A DNA stretch of 64,000 bases from Armigeres subalbatus (Eukaryota; Arthropoda; Insecta; Diptera; Culicidae): the NCBI RefSeq assembly GCF_024139115.2, contig NC_085139.1:142003271-142067270 (forward strand). Reading direction: 5' to 3'. The translations under genes were made by a program, and so were the position numbers. Shown one piece after another: positions 31,797 through 42,925 of this stretch. How positions within the stretch are numbered: the first letter of the stretch is position 1; each line of letters begins with the position of its first letter. A model generated the notes under the pieces. It was not told where the DNA came from. It saw only the letters and a program-made list of their open reading frames with translations, and searched no databases.

Positions 31797-31992
31797 AATA
31801 GAGGTAATAAACTATAGAGGAAGATTGTCGCTGTCGTCACTGGCGAAACATCTTTTGCTGGCGAAGATAGGGCACTAAATGTCAACGAAGGAAAAATCAG
31901 TACGTTTTGACAGATAGATATCCGACATGTTTGCGAACGATAACAAAGGGAACCGCAGCGACAATCGTCCTCTATAGTTTATTACCTCTATT
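31797..31992. mobile_element. MITE with 37-bp TIRs and 8-bp target duplication
   Basis: aatagaggtaataaactata at 31797 is inverted to end at 31992, and the pairing continues through gattgtcgctg. gttgacgt is duplicated exactly at 31789-31796 and 31993-32000. An 8-bp duplication suits hAT- or P-type transposases. Lies about 200 bp upstream of the MADF-type start. Confidence 0.85.
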
Positions 31993-32000
31993 GTTGACGT

Positions 32001-32509
32001 CGATGGCGTTGAGGCACGGACGATCCAACGTGTCACTGGCACTCTCTGGTTGTCCACCACTTTTCAACGGTCATTCGCTTTTGCGGGCGATCGCTCCTGT
32101 CAGATAAGCTAAGACACAACTCCACTTCAATGTTAATACACGTAGGTTGGTGGCTGAGCTACGAAAAATTCGCGAGCCATTATGGCGGTAGTGTTCGATG
32201 ATTTTTCATCATGGCGCCGTGGGCAGCAAATTTGAATTATTTTTCATGAGGTGACACGTCGGTGGTTCCCCGATCAGGAATGCATAACAAAATTATAACT
32301 CAATTCTATCACGTGTTGTTATTTAAAACAACGTGTGTTATAATTAGATAATTCGAAAAACATGTGTATTCGACCAGTTTTATTTCATATCGAAATTATA
32401 ATAACATTAGTTATGTATATTTTCACAAAATAATTGCCTACATTTTTTGTAGATATTGGCGAAAAAATCGGAGGTAATTAGCTTCAGTATAACTTGAACC
32501 CGCTCTATA
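32001..32509. other. Unassigned AT-rich DNA
   Basis: Nothing supportable was recognised between the MITE and element B. Confidence 0.3.
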
Positions 32510-32739
32510 TTAACCTTTCCGTCCCCAACGTCTGTTTTTAAGGGCTTTGAAAAATCTAAACTGCTGTAAAAACCGCATTTCTTGACCGATTCTTTTGCAA
32601 CAAGTTGCATTCCATCCGGATGGATCCCAATTTTCCATTTATACTAGTTTCGAGGCTATCCACAGTACGGTTCCAGAATGATTCCAGATTCCGTTGGGGT
32701 CAGTTGTCCCCGGAATAAGTGGCCATCTACAATTTTAAG

Positions 32740-34040
32740 TCAAAACAGGTCGTGCGACACCTCAAACTTCATGATTTCACAAAGCAATGATGGGAATGAT
32801 ATTTTTGGGGTTTCCGGCCCACTCGGACTCAATCTGGCCACATCGATCACAATCCGGGGACCTACGAAATGGCCATTTTCTAAATTGATTCAAAATAGGT
32901 CGTGCGACCCCTCAAACTTCATGATTTTACAAAGCAATGATGGGAATCATATTTTTAGGGTTCCTGGCCCACTCGGATCCATTCCGGCCACAATCCGGAG
33001 GACCAACGGAATGGCCATTTTCTAAATTGATTCAAAATAGGTCGTGTGACACCTCAAACTTCATGATTTTACAAAGCAATGATGGGAATGATATTTTTAG
33101 GGTTCCTGGCCCACACGGATTCAATCCGGCCACATCGGTCACAATCCGGGGACCTACGAAATGGCCATTTTCTAAATTGATTCAAAATAGGTCGTGCGAC
33201 ACCTCAAACTTCATGATTTTACAAAGCAATGATGGGAATCATATTTTTAGGGTTCCTGGCCCACACGGATTCAATCCGGCCACATCGGTCACAATCCGGG
33301 GACCTACGAAATGGCCATTTTCTAAATTGATTCAAAATAGGTCGTGCGACACCTCAAACTTCATGATTTCACAAAGCAATGATGGGAATGATATTTTTAG
33401 GGTTCCTGGCCCACACGGATTCAATCCGGCCACATCGGTCACAATCCGGGGACCTACGAAATGGCCATTTTCTAAATTGATTCAAAATAGGTCGTGCGAC
33501 ACCTCAAACTTCATGATTATAGAAAGCAATGATGGGAATCATATTTTTAGGGTTCCTGGCCCACACGGATCCATTCCGGCCACAATCCGGAGGACCAACG
33601 GAATGGCCATTTCCTAAATTGATTCAAAATAGGTCGTGCGACACCTCAAACTTTATGATTTTACAAAGCAATTATGGTAATGAGATTTTTTGGGTTCCTG
33701 GCCCTCTCGGATGCAATCCGGCCACATCGGTCACAATTCGGGGACCTACGGAATGGCCATCTACTAAATTGATTCAAAATAGGTCGTGCGACACCTCAAA
33801 CTTCATGATTTCACAAAGCAATGATGGGAATGATATTTTTGGGGTTCCTGGCCCACTCGAATTCAATCCGGCCACATCTTTCACAATCCGGGGACCTACG
33901 AAATGGCCATTTTCTAAATTGATTCAAAATAGGTCGTGCGACACCTCAAACTTCATGATTTTGCAAAGTATTGATGGGAATGATATTTTTAGGGTTCCCG
34001 GCCCACTCGGATTCAATCCAGCCTCATCGGTCACAATCTA
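32740..34040 (+). repeat. Tandem 142/150-bp units, left arm of element B
   Basis: ctcaaacttc recurs at 32761, 32911, 33053, 33203, 33353, 33503, 33645, 33795 and 33945, so the period is 150 bp with two 142-bp units. In the 150-bp units the frame is kept, giving a repeating 50-residue translation (SNDGNDIFRVPGPHGFNPAT). This open frame is a product of the period and is no proof of a protein. Confidence 0.92.
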
Positions 34041-34044
34041 GGGA

Positions 34045-36500
34045 CCCAGGAATTCCACTGAAATTTATTAAAAATATACCGTAAATGGAATCAACAATGG
34101 AATTTTCGGAGGAATTCCTAGATTAATTCCCAAAAAATCCTGCAAGATTTCTACTGGGAGATCCTCCAAGAGTTTTTTCGAAAATTCCTCCTGGAGTTCC
34201 TCCGGGAATTCCACCGGCAGTTTCTCAAGGAGTTCCTGCACAGTTTTCTCCAAGAATTATTCCGGCAGTTCTATCGACAGATCCAACGGGGGTTCCTCTG
34301 ACAATTCTTCCGGGAGTTTCTAAAGAATTTCCTCCGGGAATTCATTCAAGCTTTCTTTCTGGAATTCATTTAGGCTTCTGCAGGAATTTATGTGGAAATT
34401 CCTCCAGAAGCTCCACCGAGAATTTCTCTGGAAGCTCCTCAAGGAATTCTCCGGGAGGTCCTCTGTTGGTGATGATGATCCAGCTACATACCCCTAGAAA
34501 GGTTTCAGCTAGACGAGATTTGTCTATAAGATGTATTATCCAAGAATTTTTCCGAGAATTCTTCTGGTAGTTTCACTGGCAGTTCCTTCGGGGGTTGATT
34601 TGAAAATTCTCTCGGGATTTTTTTCAGAAATTCCTCCGGAAGTTATTTCAAGAATTCCTCCGAGAGTTCCTCCGAGAATTCCACAGGCAATTCATCCGGG
34701 TGTTTATCCGGGAATTCCTTCGGGAGTTCCATCAGTAGCTCTTCCAGGAAATCATGCTGGCTTTTTCCAGGAAATCATTTAAGCCTTCTGCAGAAATTTA
34801 GCTGGAAATTCCTCCCAAAGTTCTAATAATTTCTCTGAGAGTTCCTCTAGGAATTCTTCTAGGAGTTCCTTCTGAAATTCCTCCGGGAGTGCTTACGGGA
34901 GCTCTTCCGGCAGTTCCTACGGGAATTCCTCCGGGAGATCCACCGACAGTTTCTATGAGCATTTCTCCGAGTATTCTTCTAAGAAGGAACTCCTGGAGTA
35001 ATTTGCGAAGGAGCTCCCGGAGGAATTTTTGGAGGAATTCCCAGAGGAATTTTCGGAGGAACTTCCGGTGCAACTTTTGTAGGATTTTCTTGAAGAACTA
35101 CAGGAGGAATTTCTAGAGTAACTCTCGTAAGAACTCTTGGATGAACTCCCAAATGATTTTCCGTAAGAATTTCAGGAGGAACTCCTGGAAGAATTCTCAA
35201 AGGATCTCCCGGAGGAACTTCCAGAGAAATTCTCCGAGGAACTTCTGGAGGATTTTGTGGATAAATTCCCAAAAAAGCCTGAATAAATTCCCGGAGGATC
35301 TACTGCTGGAACTTCCGGAGGAATTTTCAGAGGAACAGTCGTTGGAATACCCGGAGTTGAATTTCTAGAGGAACTTCCGAAACTCCATTTCCTGTGAAAT
35401 TCCTGCCATATATCCTCCAAGAATTCCATGTGACTTAGAGGGATTCCCGGAGGAACTCTTGGAAAAAATTCTGGAGGAGCTCCCGGAGGAACTCCCACAA
35501 GAACTTCCGGAAGAATTCTCTCCTGAACTAATTCTTGTAGAAGTTCATGAAGGATTTTCTGGATAAATATCTGAAGGAATTTCCGGAAAAATACCAGGAA
35601 GAATTAATGCAGAAATTTCCAGATGAAATGCGGAAGAAATTACCGGATGAATTCCCGGAGGTTATTCTGAAGAAATTCCTGGAAGAATTCTTGGAAGGAA
35701 CTCTCAAATTAATATCCGAATGAAATTCTGGAGTAAATTTCTAGTGAGGTCCGGAAAGCATTCTAAGACAATTCCGCGGAAAAATTGCGGGAGAAATTCC
35801 TGAAGGAATTCCTGGAGAAGTAACTGAAGCAATTCCCGGGAAAATATCTAGAAGAATTTCCGAGGAAATACATGGACGAATTCTGGAGAAATTTCGAAAG
35901 AAATTTTTAGATGAATACTTGAAGGATATTCTGAAGTAATAGCGGAAAGAATTCCAGAAAGAAATCCTAGAGGATTTCGCTATTAAATTTATGGAGGTAT
36001 TCGCGGAAAAACTCCTGAAGGTTATCCTGGAGGAATTAAAGGATGAGTTCCTGGAGGAATGCCCGGAGAAGTTCCTAGAAGAATTTCAGAAGGAATTTCA
36101 TATAGATTTACAAGTGAAATTATGGAGCGAAATCGGAGGATTTCCGTCATAAATTTCTGAAGAAACTTCTAGCGGAATTTTGTAAGGAAATTCCGTTTGT
36201 ATTCTTGAAGGAACTCTCGAATGTATTCCTGAAGGAATTGCCGGAGATTTTTCTGGAAGAATAGCCAAAGAAATGTCTAGAAGGAAAAATTGGAGAAGAA
36301 ACAAAATCTTCAAGGAATTTCCTCATGAGTTTCTAGTTTCTAGATAAGAGAAATTACAATTACATGAGAGGACTTTGTGGATAACTTTCCGGAGGAATTT
36401 AGAAGTTCCCAGGGGAGCTTCTAGAAGGATTTCAAGGAGAATTCTTGAGCCCGATATTTTTCGAGTTGTTTTGCCGCAACCTGCCCCCTCTAGCTACGCC
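34045..36500. mobile_element. MULE-like fragment at the centre of element B
   Basis: Reverse-complement match to the element at 53845-56280: tcaacaatggaattttcgga (34090) with its partner at 56240; agacgagatttgtctataag (34513) with 55905; acaattacatgagaggactt (36360) with 54160; and ctagctacgccc (36488) with the left end at 53845. The terminus corresponding to 57048 is missing. Most of it is degenerate GGAATTCC-type sequence. Confidence 0.7.
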
Positions 36501-36514
36501 CTTGTATCATTCCT

Positions 36515-38140
36515 ATCATTGCTTTGTAAAATCATTTAGTTTGAGGTGCTACTTTGAATCAATTTAGAAAATGGCCATTCCGTAGGTCCCCGGATTATGA
36601 CCGATGTAGCCGGATTGAATCCGAGTGGGCCAGGAATCCTAAAAATATCATTCCCATCATTGCTTTGTGAAATCATGAAGTTTGAGGTGTCGCACGACCT
36701 ATTTTGAATCAATTTAAAAAATGGCCATTCCGTAGGTCCCCGGATTGTGACCGATGTGGCCGGATAGAATCCGAGAGGGCCAGGAACCCTAAAAATCTCA
36801 TTACCATAATTGCTTTGTAAAATCATGAAGTTTGAGGTGTCGCACGCCCTATTTTGAATCAATTTAGGAAATGACCATTCCGTAGGTCCCCGGATTGTGG
36901 CCGGAATGGATCCGAGTGGGCCAGGAACCCTAAAAATATGATTCCCATCATTACTTTGTAAAATCATGAAGTTTGAGGTGTCACACGACCTATTTTGAAT
37001 CAATTTAGAAAATGGCCATTCCGTTGGTCCTCCGGATTGTGGCCGGAATGGATCCGAGTGGGCCAGGAACCCTAAAAATATGATTCTTATCATTGCTTTG
37101 TAAAATCAAGTAGTTTGAGGTGTCGCACGACCTTTTTTGAATCAATTTAGAAAATGGCCATTTCGTAGATCCCCGGATTGTGACCGATGTGGCCGGATTG
37201 AATCCGAGAGGGCCAGGAACCCTAAAAATCTCATTCCCATCATTGCTTTGTAAAATCATGAAGTTTGAGGTGTCGCACGACTATTTTGAATCAATTTAGG
37301 AATTGGCCATTCCGAAGGTCCTCCGGATTGTGGCCGGAATGGATCCGAGTGGGCCAGGAACCCTAAAAATATGATTCCCATCATTGCTTTGTAAAATCAT
37401 GAAGTTTGAGGTGTCGCACGACCTATTTTGAATCAATTTAGAAAATGGCCATTCCATTGGTCCTCCAGATTGTGGCCGGAATGGATCCGAGTGGGCCAGG
37501 AACCCTAAAAATATGATTCTTATCATTGCTTTGTAAAATCATGAAGTTTGAGGTGTCGCACGACCTATTTTGAATCAATTTAGAAAATGGCCATTCCGTT
37601 GGTCCTCCGGATTGTGGCCGGAATGGATCCGAGTGGGCCAGGAACCCTAAAAATATGATTCTTATCATTGCTTTGTAAAATCATGAAGTTTGAGGTGTCG
37701 CACGACCTATTTTGAATCAATTTAGAAAATGGCCATTTCGTAGGTCCCCGGATTGTGACCGATGTGACCGGATTGAATCCGAGAGGGCCAGGAACCCAAA
37801 AAATATCATTACCATCATTGCTTTGTGAAATCATGAAGTTTGAGGTGTCGCACGACCTATTTTGAATCAATTTAGGAAATGGCCATTCCGTTGGTCCTCC
37901 GGATTGTGGCCGGAATGGATCCGAGTGGGCCAGGAACCCTAAAAATATCATTCCCATCATTGTTTTGTAAAATCATGAAGTTTGAGGGGTCGCACGGCCT
38001 ACTTTGAATCAATTTAGAAAATGGCCATTCCGTAGGTCCCCGGATTGTGATCGATGTGGCCAGATTGAGTCCGAGTGGGCCAGGAACCCCAAAAATATCA
38101 TTCCCATCATTGCTTTGTGAAATCATGAAGTTTGAGGTGT
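36515..38140 (-). repeat. Tandem 142/150-bp units, right arm of element B
   Basis: About eleven units, the reverse complement of 32740-34040 (gaagtttgaggtgtcgcacg recurs). Ends in the mirrored outer arm with gtagatggccacttattccg. Confidence 0.9.
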
Positions 38141-38406
38141 CGCACGACCTGTTTTGACTTAAAATTGTAGATGGCCACTTATTCCGGGGACAACTGACCC
38201 CAACGGAATCTGGAATCATTCTGGAACCGTACTGTGGATAGCCTCGAAACTAGTATAAATGGAAAACTGGGATCCATCCGGATGGAATGCAACTTGTTGC
38301 AAAAGAATCGGTCAAGAAATGCGGTTTTTACAGCAGTTTAGATTTTTCAAAGCCCTTAAAAACAGACGTTGGGGACGGAAAGGTTAATACATAGCTGGAA
38401 CAAAGT

Positions 38407-38476
38407 TAATTGCCTACATTATGGATGGAAATCCGTCGTAGTAGCATATCAGATTTCTATCCGTGATGTAGGCAAT
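38407..38476. repeat. Small hairpin (aattgcctacat stem)
   Basis: taattgcctacattatggat and its inverted partner atccgtgatgtaggcaatta enclose a short loop just outside element B. Confidence 0.7.
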
Positions 38477-38517
38477 TACCTTGAAAGCAGATTTTTGCAC
38501 AGAAAAATTATATCAAC

Positions 38518-38818
38518 GTTTGTCCACCTTGCCCGCTGCGCGCCTCGCCTTCTTTTTCCCGTCGGATCGTTGTCGAGAACCATTTTCACCGGATTACTGT
38601 CCGACATTCTGGCTACGTGCCCGGCCCACCACAGTCTTCCGATTTTCGAGGTGTGAACGATGGATGGTTCTCCCAACAGCTGATGTAACTCGTGGTTCAT
38701 TCGACTCCTCCACGTACCGTCCGCCATCTGCACCCCACCATAGATGGTACGCAGCACTTTCCTTTCGAAAACTCCCAGTGCGCGTTGGTCCTCCACGGGC
38801 ATCGTCCAAGTCTCGTGC
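38518..38818 (-). pseudogene. RTE-like LINE C-terminal fragment
   Basis: Minus-strand reading gives EDQRALGVFERKVLRTIYGG, TWRSRMNHELHQLLGEPS and IGRLWWAGHVARMSDSNP, then a GKRRRGAQRARW end. It is the same domain as in the LINE at 2156 and in element A. It is inserted in, or joined to, the transposase gene at about 38818. Confidence 0.85.
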
Positions 38819-39675
38819 TATCAATTAGCCTGATAAACGTTATTAAGCCAGCTGGAGATACCCCTAGTAGAAACTTCACTGTTCGTCTTGATTTGTAATT
38901 TGAATAACACAAAATCCGATAATGCATGCATTTCAGTGAACATACAGGAATTTCAGTTGCATCCAAAATAACTGTTACATGAGGAAAGTGCTCTCAGAAA
39001 CACAACGGTACATTATCCCTCAACTCATCCTTGGTAGGCCAATATACGAAGCGTTTCATTATTCGAGCCAATATTTGAATCGTGTACGAAAAATAATGAG
39101 AAACTGTTGTACCACTGATTCTGAACAAGGTTCCAAGAGCTTCGTATGATAGATTATGCTTGATCTTTGCAAGCGTTAAAATAATTCGGTCCGTTGTGTG
39201 CATTTCAAAATTTCTTGGGAACAAATTGTCTTCTAAGGAACGCTGAGCCAGACATATTTATTCCAATTGCGCTAAGGTAGGTACACTCGTCCATATGCAC
39301 AGTAATGAGCAGATCGGACAGAATAAAATTTTTATCCTTCAATTTTTCAGTACCACGATTTATGATTTGACGTGAATTCTCTTCGGGTACTGTGCTTACA
39401 ATCTCCCTGTGTGTTCGATCTTCCTGCAGCCGTTCTTCGAAAGAAACATTTCGCGACTTAGTTGCTTCTTCTTTGGAATTTTTGAATACATTTTCGGCAG
39501 TTTTTCGAGAGTATTTATATTTACTACAGCGTATGTAGTTCGAATCTCGAACTACCAGTTCAGTAGTAAAAATTCTTAAAAATATCTCCGGAACACCGCT
39601 AAAAATGCCAAAAGGTCGTTTTGCCCCGGGGTGCATATTACCCCAGTTTACCCTACACCGTAGTTGTGATCCCAT
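38819..39675 (-). pseudogene. PIF/Harbinger-type transposase, truncated
   Basis: From 39230 the minus strand reads MHTTDRIILTLAKIKHNLSY, then GTLFRISGTTVSHYFSYTIQ and FVYWPTKDELRDNVPLCF, the helix-turn-helix of DDE_Tnp_4 transposases. After a stop comes HVTVILDATEIPV (first catalytic Asp) and SNYKSRRTVKFLLGVSPAGL. The rest of the catalytic domain is cut off at about 38819 by the LINE fragment. Upstream (39675-39240) is a charged region that shifts frame just before the helix-turn-helix. A THAP-type N-terminus, common in some relatives, was not seen. Confidence 0.7.
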
Positions 39676-40029
39676 ACATAGATGAGAAAAGCGTCCTAAC
39701 TTTTCATGATTTTTTTTTGTGTGTGTTTATTAAGGAGACTTTCATGAAATTGTTTAACTAGCTTTACTAGCTTGGGTACTTTTATTGATGGAACAGCACC
39801 AGGTTTTGAATACACACTATTGACTGAAAAGAAGAATAATTATTATGTTATCATCTGGTTAACTTTTTTGATTATTGTTTACCTGTTCTGAAGTCTTTCG
39901 GATTGAAGTGCCGATAACAACTTTCAGGTTGCTAATATCTTCTATGACCAAAATCTTCTCCCATGCTTCCATGGCTTGTGGTCGAGGTTGAAACTTAAAT
40001 AGTAGTTTCCGCATTTTTGTTGAGCATCC
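39676..40029. other. Unassigned DNA
   Basis: Nothing supportable was recognised. Confidence 0.3.
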
Positions 40030-40037
40030 CCTTATAT

Positions 40038-40343
40038 TAGAGATGGGCGTTCAGATCCGGTTCACCTGATCGGCAAATTATCTGACTATTTGTAGGGAAA
40101 TATCAAAATGAAAATTTTATCGTAGGTTCTTTATACATGTAATGTATGCTTATATATGAGCGAGAGAGTGGTGTAATTTTTGTATGCACGGGTCAAAAGC
40201 ATAGTCCTGACGACCGTTTCACCATTTTGCATTCTCCTTACGTACTGTTCCAAAGATCCGATCCGTATGAAAGATCCGGATCATTAGACTGAACGACCCA
40301 GATCTGATCCGTTCAACGAAGTGATCCATTTTGCCCATCTCTA
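40038..40343. mobile_element. hAT-like MITE (TAGAGATGGGC termini)
   Basis: tagagatgggc at 40038 is inverted as gcccatctcta ending at 40343. The flanks ccttatat (40030-40037) and ccttatac (40344-40351) form an 8-bp duplication with one mismatch. The interior is rich in gatccgatcc words and non-coding. Confidence 0.8.
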
Positions 40344-40763
40344 CCTTATACAGCATACTCCACTTGGATCGACCGTCAGACCTTTTTTTGGTAGCCGGCA
40401 GCCTGAATCTGCTTTGATCTTAATAGTTTTCGGCTGTCTGTAATGTAATTTTAAAACTACCCACCTATTACACGACGAAACCTACGGTTTCTAACAAGTG
40501 ATAAAGTCACTACTGGCGAAGTGATTTGCGCAATTTTTTCGTTCCGATGACCCGAAAGACGGATGTATTTTGTCCATTTCAAATGATTTATTACTGGAGA
40601 GTAACACGTTGAAGAATCTGGTGTTTGAGAGCCATTCTTCATTGCGGCAGGAAGGATCGATGCACTTCATGTTCTAATAACGTCTTCCGCAAACCGGAGC
40701 AACAAGGTTTATGACTTATTTACATTGTTCCGAACATTCTATCGTTTTAACATCTATTTAGTT
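40344..40763. other. Unassigned DNA
   Basis: Nothing supportable was recognised between the MITE and the palindromic SINE. Confidence 0.3.
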
Positions 40764-41077
40764 CAATCAAAGGTAATTGCCTATTTCCGGGGATTAAACC
40801 ACCCGACTTGGACGTTAATTTACAATGTTATGAAAACTCATATGTGAATATGTACGTTATGTGGAAGATATTGATTTGGAAAATGTATTGGAGGTAACCA
40901 CTTTCCCTTCGATGGGACTCGACGGAGGTCCTTCGTAGCTTAGTTGGTTAAAGCACCAGTCTAGCGTACTGTAGGGTCATGGGTTCGAGTCCCATCGAAG
41001 GGAAAGTGGTTACCTCCAATACATTTTCCAAATCAATATCTTCCACATAACGTACATATTCACATATGAGTTTTCAA
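40764..41077 (+). mobile_element. Palindromic SINE with a tRNA-like apex
   Basis: A perfect 15-bp duplication, aacatctatttagtt, lies at 40749-40763 and 41078-41092, so this is a target-primed insertion of about 314 bp. The right part, 40985-41076, is repeated as its reverse complement at 40831-40924, so the whole folds into a hairpin of about 95 bp with the tRNA-like sequence at the tip. The left tail (40764-40830) is unpaired. Confidence 0.85.
40929..41003 (+). tRNA. tRNA-like sequence at the apex of the palindromic SINE
   Basis: The 75-nt segment folds as a cloverleaf: acceptor tccttcg with cgaaggg, D-stem gctt with aagc, T-stem atggg with cccat, and a 4-bp anticodon stem with one mismatch. 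Box A (tagcttagttgg) and box B (ggttcgagtcc) are excellent. Canonical counting puts AGC at the anticodon (Ala), but the acceptor and the actgtag stretch recall tRNA-Tyr. No intron or CCA. It is more likely a SINE head than a decoding tRNA. Confidence 0.6.
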
Positions 41078-41092
41078 AACATCTATTTAGTT

Positions 41093-41964
41093 TTACTCTT
41101 TTCGTTGTTTTGTTACACTGTAATCTTGTGTCGTGTTATGTTTTGCAATTTGTGTTTTAATTAATTTATTCTGTTTTTACCATTATCGTAGATTTCATCA
41201 AAAACAATTTTTCAATTAGTTCGCATTTGTAAAGCCGAATCTCATCGCACATATATTAAACAGTCGATATTAATTTCCCTACCTGTACAGCGTTAATTAT
41301 TTCACTGAAATACGGCCCAAGTAAAAAAAATTGAGAAGAACAAACTATTTGTGTACGGTCACTCCGGTTATTTTAAACGAAATAATCATCATCACAAACG
41401 CTATCTAGATGAGAGTGTTTGGCGTTTGATCGCGAATATATTAAACTTTTAGCTTTAGGTGGATTAATTTTAGCAGTTTTGTTCAAGAAAAACCGGCAAA
41501 CCGAACCACCGCTCGCGGAAAAACACACCCCTTCGCCACCATTGTTCGGCGGTGAACTGTTTGTTTGGAAGCGATTTGTCAGTTTCGCTTCGAGTATCAT
41601 ATGTTTCGGTTGCTTCCGATGGCCATGTCATTGGTACCTTTGCTGGCAATGTTTCAGAGAGGGCGGATATCCCTTCTGGTGTAAACGATGCCACTAAGGC
41701 GAAGCAGGGTGATCTCAACTACTGTTAAGAATCAAATCTTGTAGTTCCTTTTTGTTAATTGTGGTGTTCAAAAGGAAAAAAGAAACACTACTATCGCATT
41801 GGCAATATACAGAATTTAGTAACTAAAACAAATTCCCAATATAAGAACATGACATGGCCGGCCAACACCGGCACGTAATCGAATTTTTAATCAAGCATCA
41901 TTAAAAATTCAATTCAGCTATCGACGACTGTTAACAAGATTGATAACTTTTCGATTTGTTCGCC
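41093..41964. other. Unassigned DNA with a weak coding signal
   Basis: Between 41500 and 41725 all forward frames stay open for some time; one ends SERADIPSGVNDATKAKQ then GDLNYC and a stop. No family was recognised and no ATG is convincing. It could be a 5' exon linked to the candidate exon at 41988. Confidence 0.2.
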
Positions 41965-41987
41965 ACTTTCATAACACAGCTTCAGAA

Positions 41988-42069
41988 GGTGAGGCGACGA
42001 CAACTGAAAGATGTAGACGATGACGCTGTCTGGACCAAGCAAAACGAGCAAAACGGTGTAGCCAACTGA
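41988..42069 (+). CDS. Possible terminal coding exon
   Basis: After an acceptor-like cacagcttcag, the frame KVRRRQLKDVDDDAVWTKQN then EQNGVAN ends with TGA. A polyadenylation signal (aataaa) lies near 42121. The peptide is not a recognised family. Support rests only on the splice-like and polyA signals. Confidence 0.2.
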
Positions 42070-42249
42070 ACTTCCTTCTGTTCGAGGCTTGTTCTCTGCA
42101 ACCGGAAGGAAATTATCTGAAATAAATTTTTCAACAAATTCTTACTCTTCTCCCTTCCGAATGCGCTTCGCTTCTTGGCCATCGCATCGTTACCCCGTGA
42201 AGAGCAAGACCGGTGTGAAGGAGAACGCCACCAACAGGAGCTCAAAGAC

Positions 42250-42915
42250 GGCCAGTGAATTTTAAATAGATCGTTCTGAATCGATCGCTAAATGGATAGA
42301 AATTGTTTAAAAGAGCAACACCGAGAGTATCGTTTTATTGATGTACTTGGAAGGTGCTCTTGCCCAAAGGGACGTGTTCTCATTTTATTGATAGCTTCCA
42401 ATTCTAACGACTGCACTAAATTGCTAAACAATCTTATATTGGAACGGTAATTTTACAGAGGTAATCAGGATTAATCATTGTGAAAAGGTCTGTCCCTGTA
42501 TACTTCTCATTCAGCAAATCATTAAATATCGGGTCAACACTAATTCTGTTATTGTTGCATTACTGGTAGTACATCTCTAAGAAAAAGAATGCCTCCTCTT
42601 AGTATACATTTGTAATCCTCAGTATGAATGTTGTATTCTAACTTTCATATCAAAACAATATTTTCATATCGTTAACATATTACACTTCTATAAAATCCCG
42701 ATGCTATTTCTAAAAATTAGTTACCTCATTATCGCATTACTTAAACCTTAACCTAATATGCTGTGGTTAAACACATTAATCGTTGTAAATCTTGAAGCGC
42801 TAACAAAAATTATGCTACCAGACGGCTTGCTTACTTTTGGATATTACGCCAAGAAGTCAAAAACTACAATATTTGTGCTAAACCTCTTATTTTAGCCATC
42901 AAAAGTCTCGATCGA
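42250..42915. other. Unassigned AT-rich DNA
   Basis: Nothing supportable was recognised. Confidence 0.3.
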
Positions 42916-42925
42916 AATGGGCATT

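Larger units (their letters stand above)
32510..38387. mobile_element. 5.9-kb palindromic element B with TA target duplications
   Basis: TTAACCTTTCCGTCCCCAAC at 32510 is the reverse complement of the end at 38387. TA lies outside both ends (32508-32509 and 38388-38389). The outer 230 bp of each arm are nearly identical, and the inner arms are tandem units of 142 or 150 bp (nine on the left, about eleven on the right). The centre (about 34045-36500) is a fragment of the MULE-like element found at 53845-57048. No transposase is visible. Architecture and TA duplications match element A. Confidence 0.8.

Noticed and set aside
32678..34041. Long open frames in the arms of element B as repeat-containing proteins
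   Set aside because: The frames follow from a 150-bp period that is a multiple of three; 142-bp units shift the frame, and the mirror arm gives the same on the other strand. There is no start context or domain.
41419..41697. A 92-residue gene starting at 41419
   Set aside because: The first codon is TTG, no ATG is suitably placed, and the peptide matches nothing I know.
41982..42245. Minus-strand frame starting MSSCWWRSPSHRS
   Set aside because: No domain; lies opposite the plus-strand exon candidate and shows no splice or polyA support.
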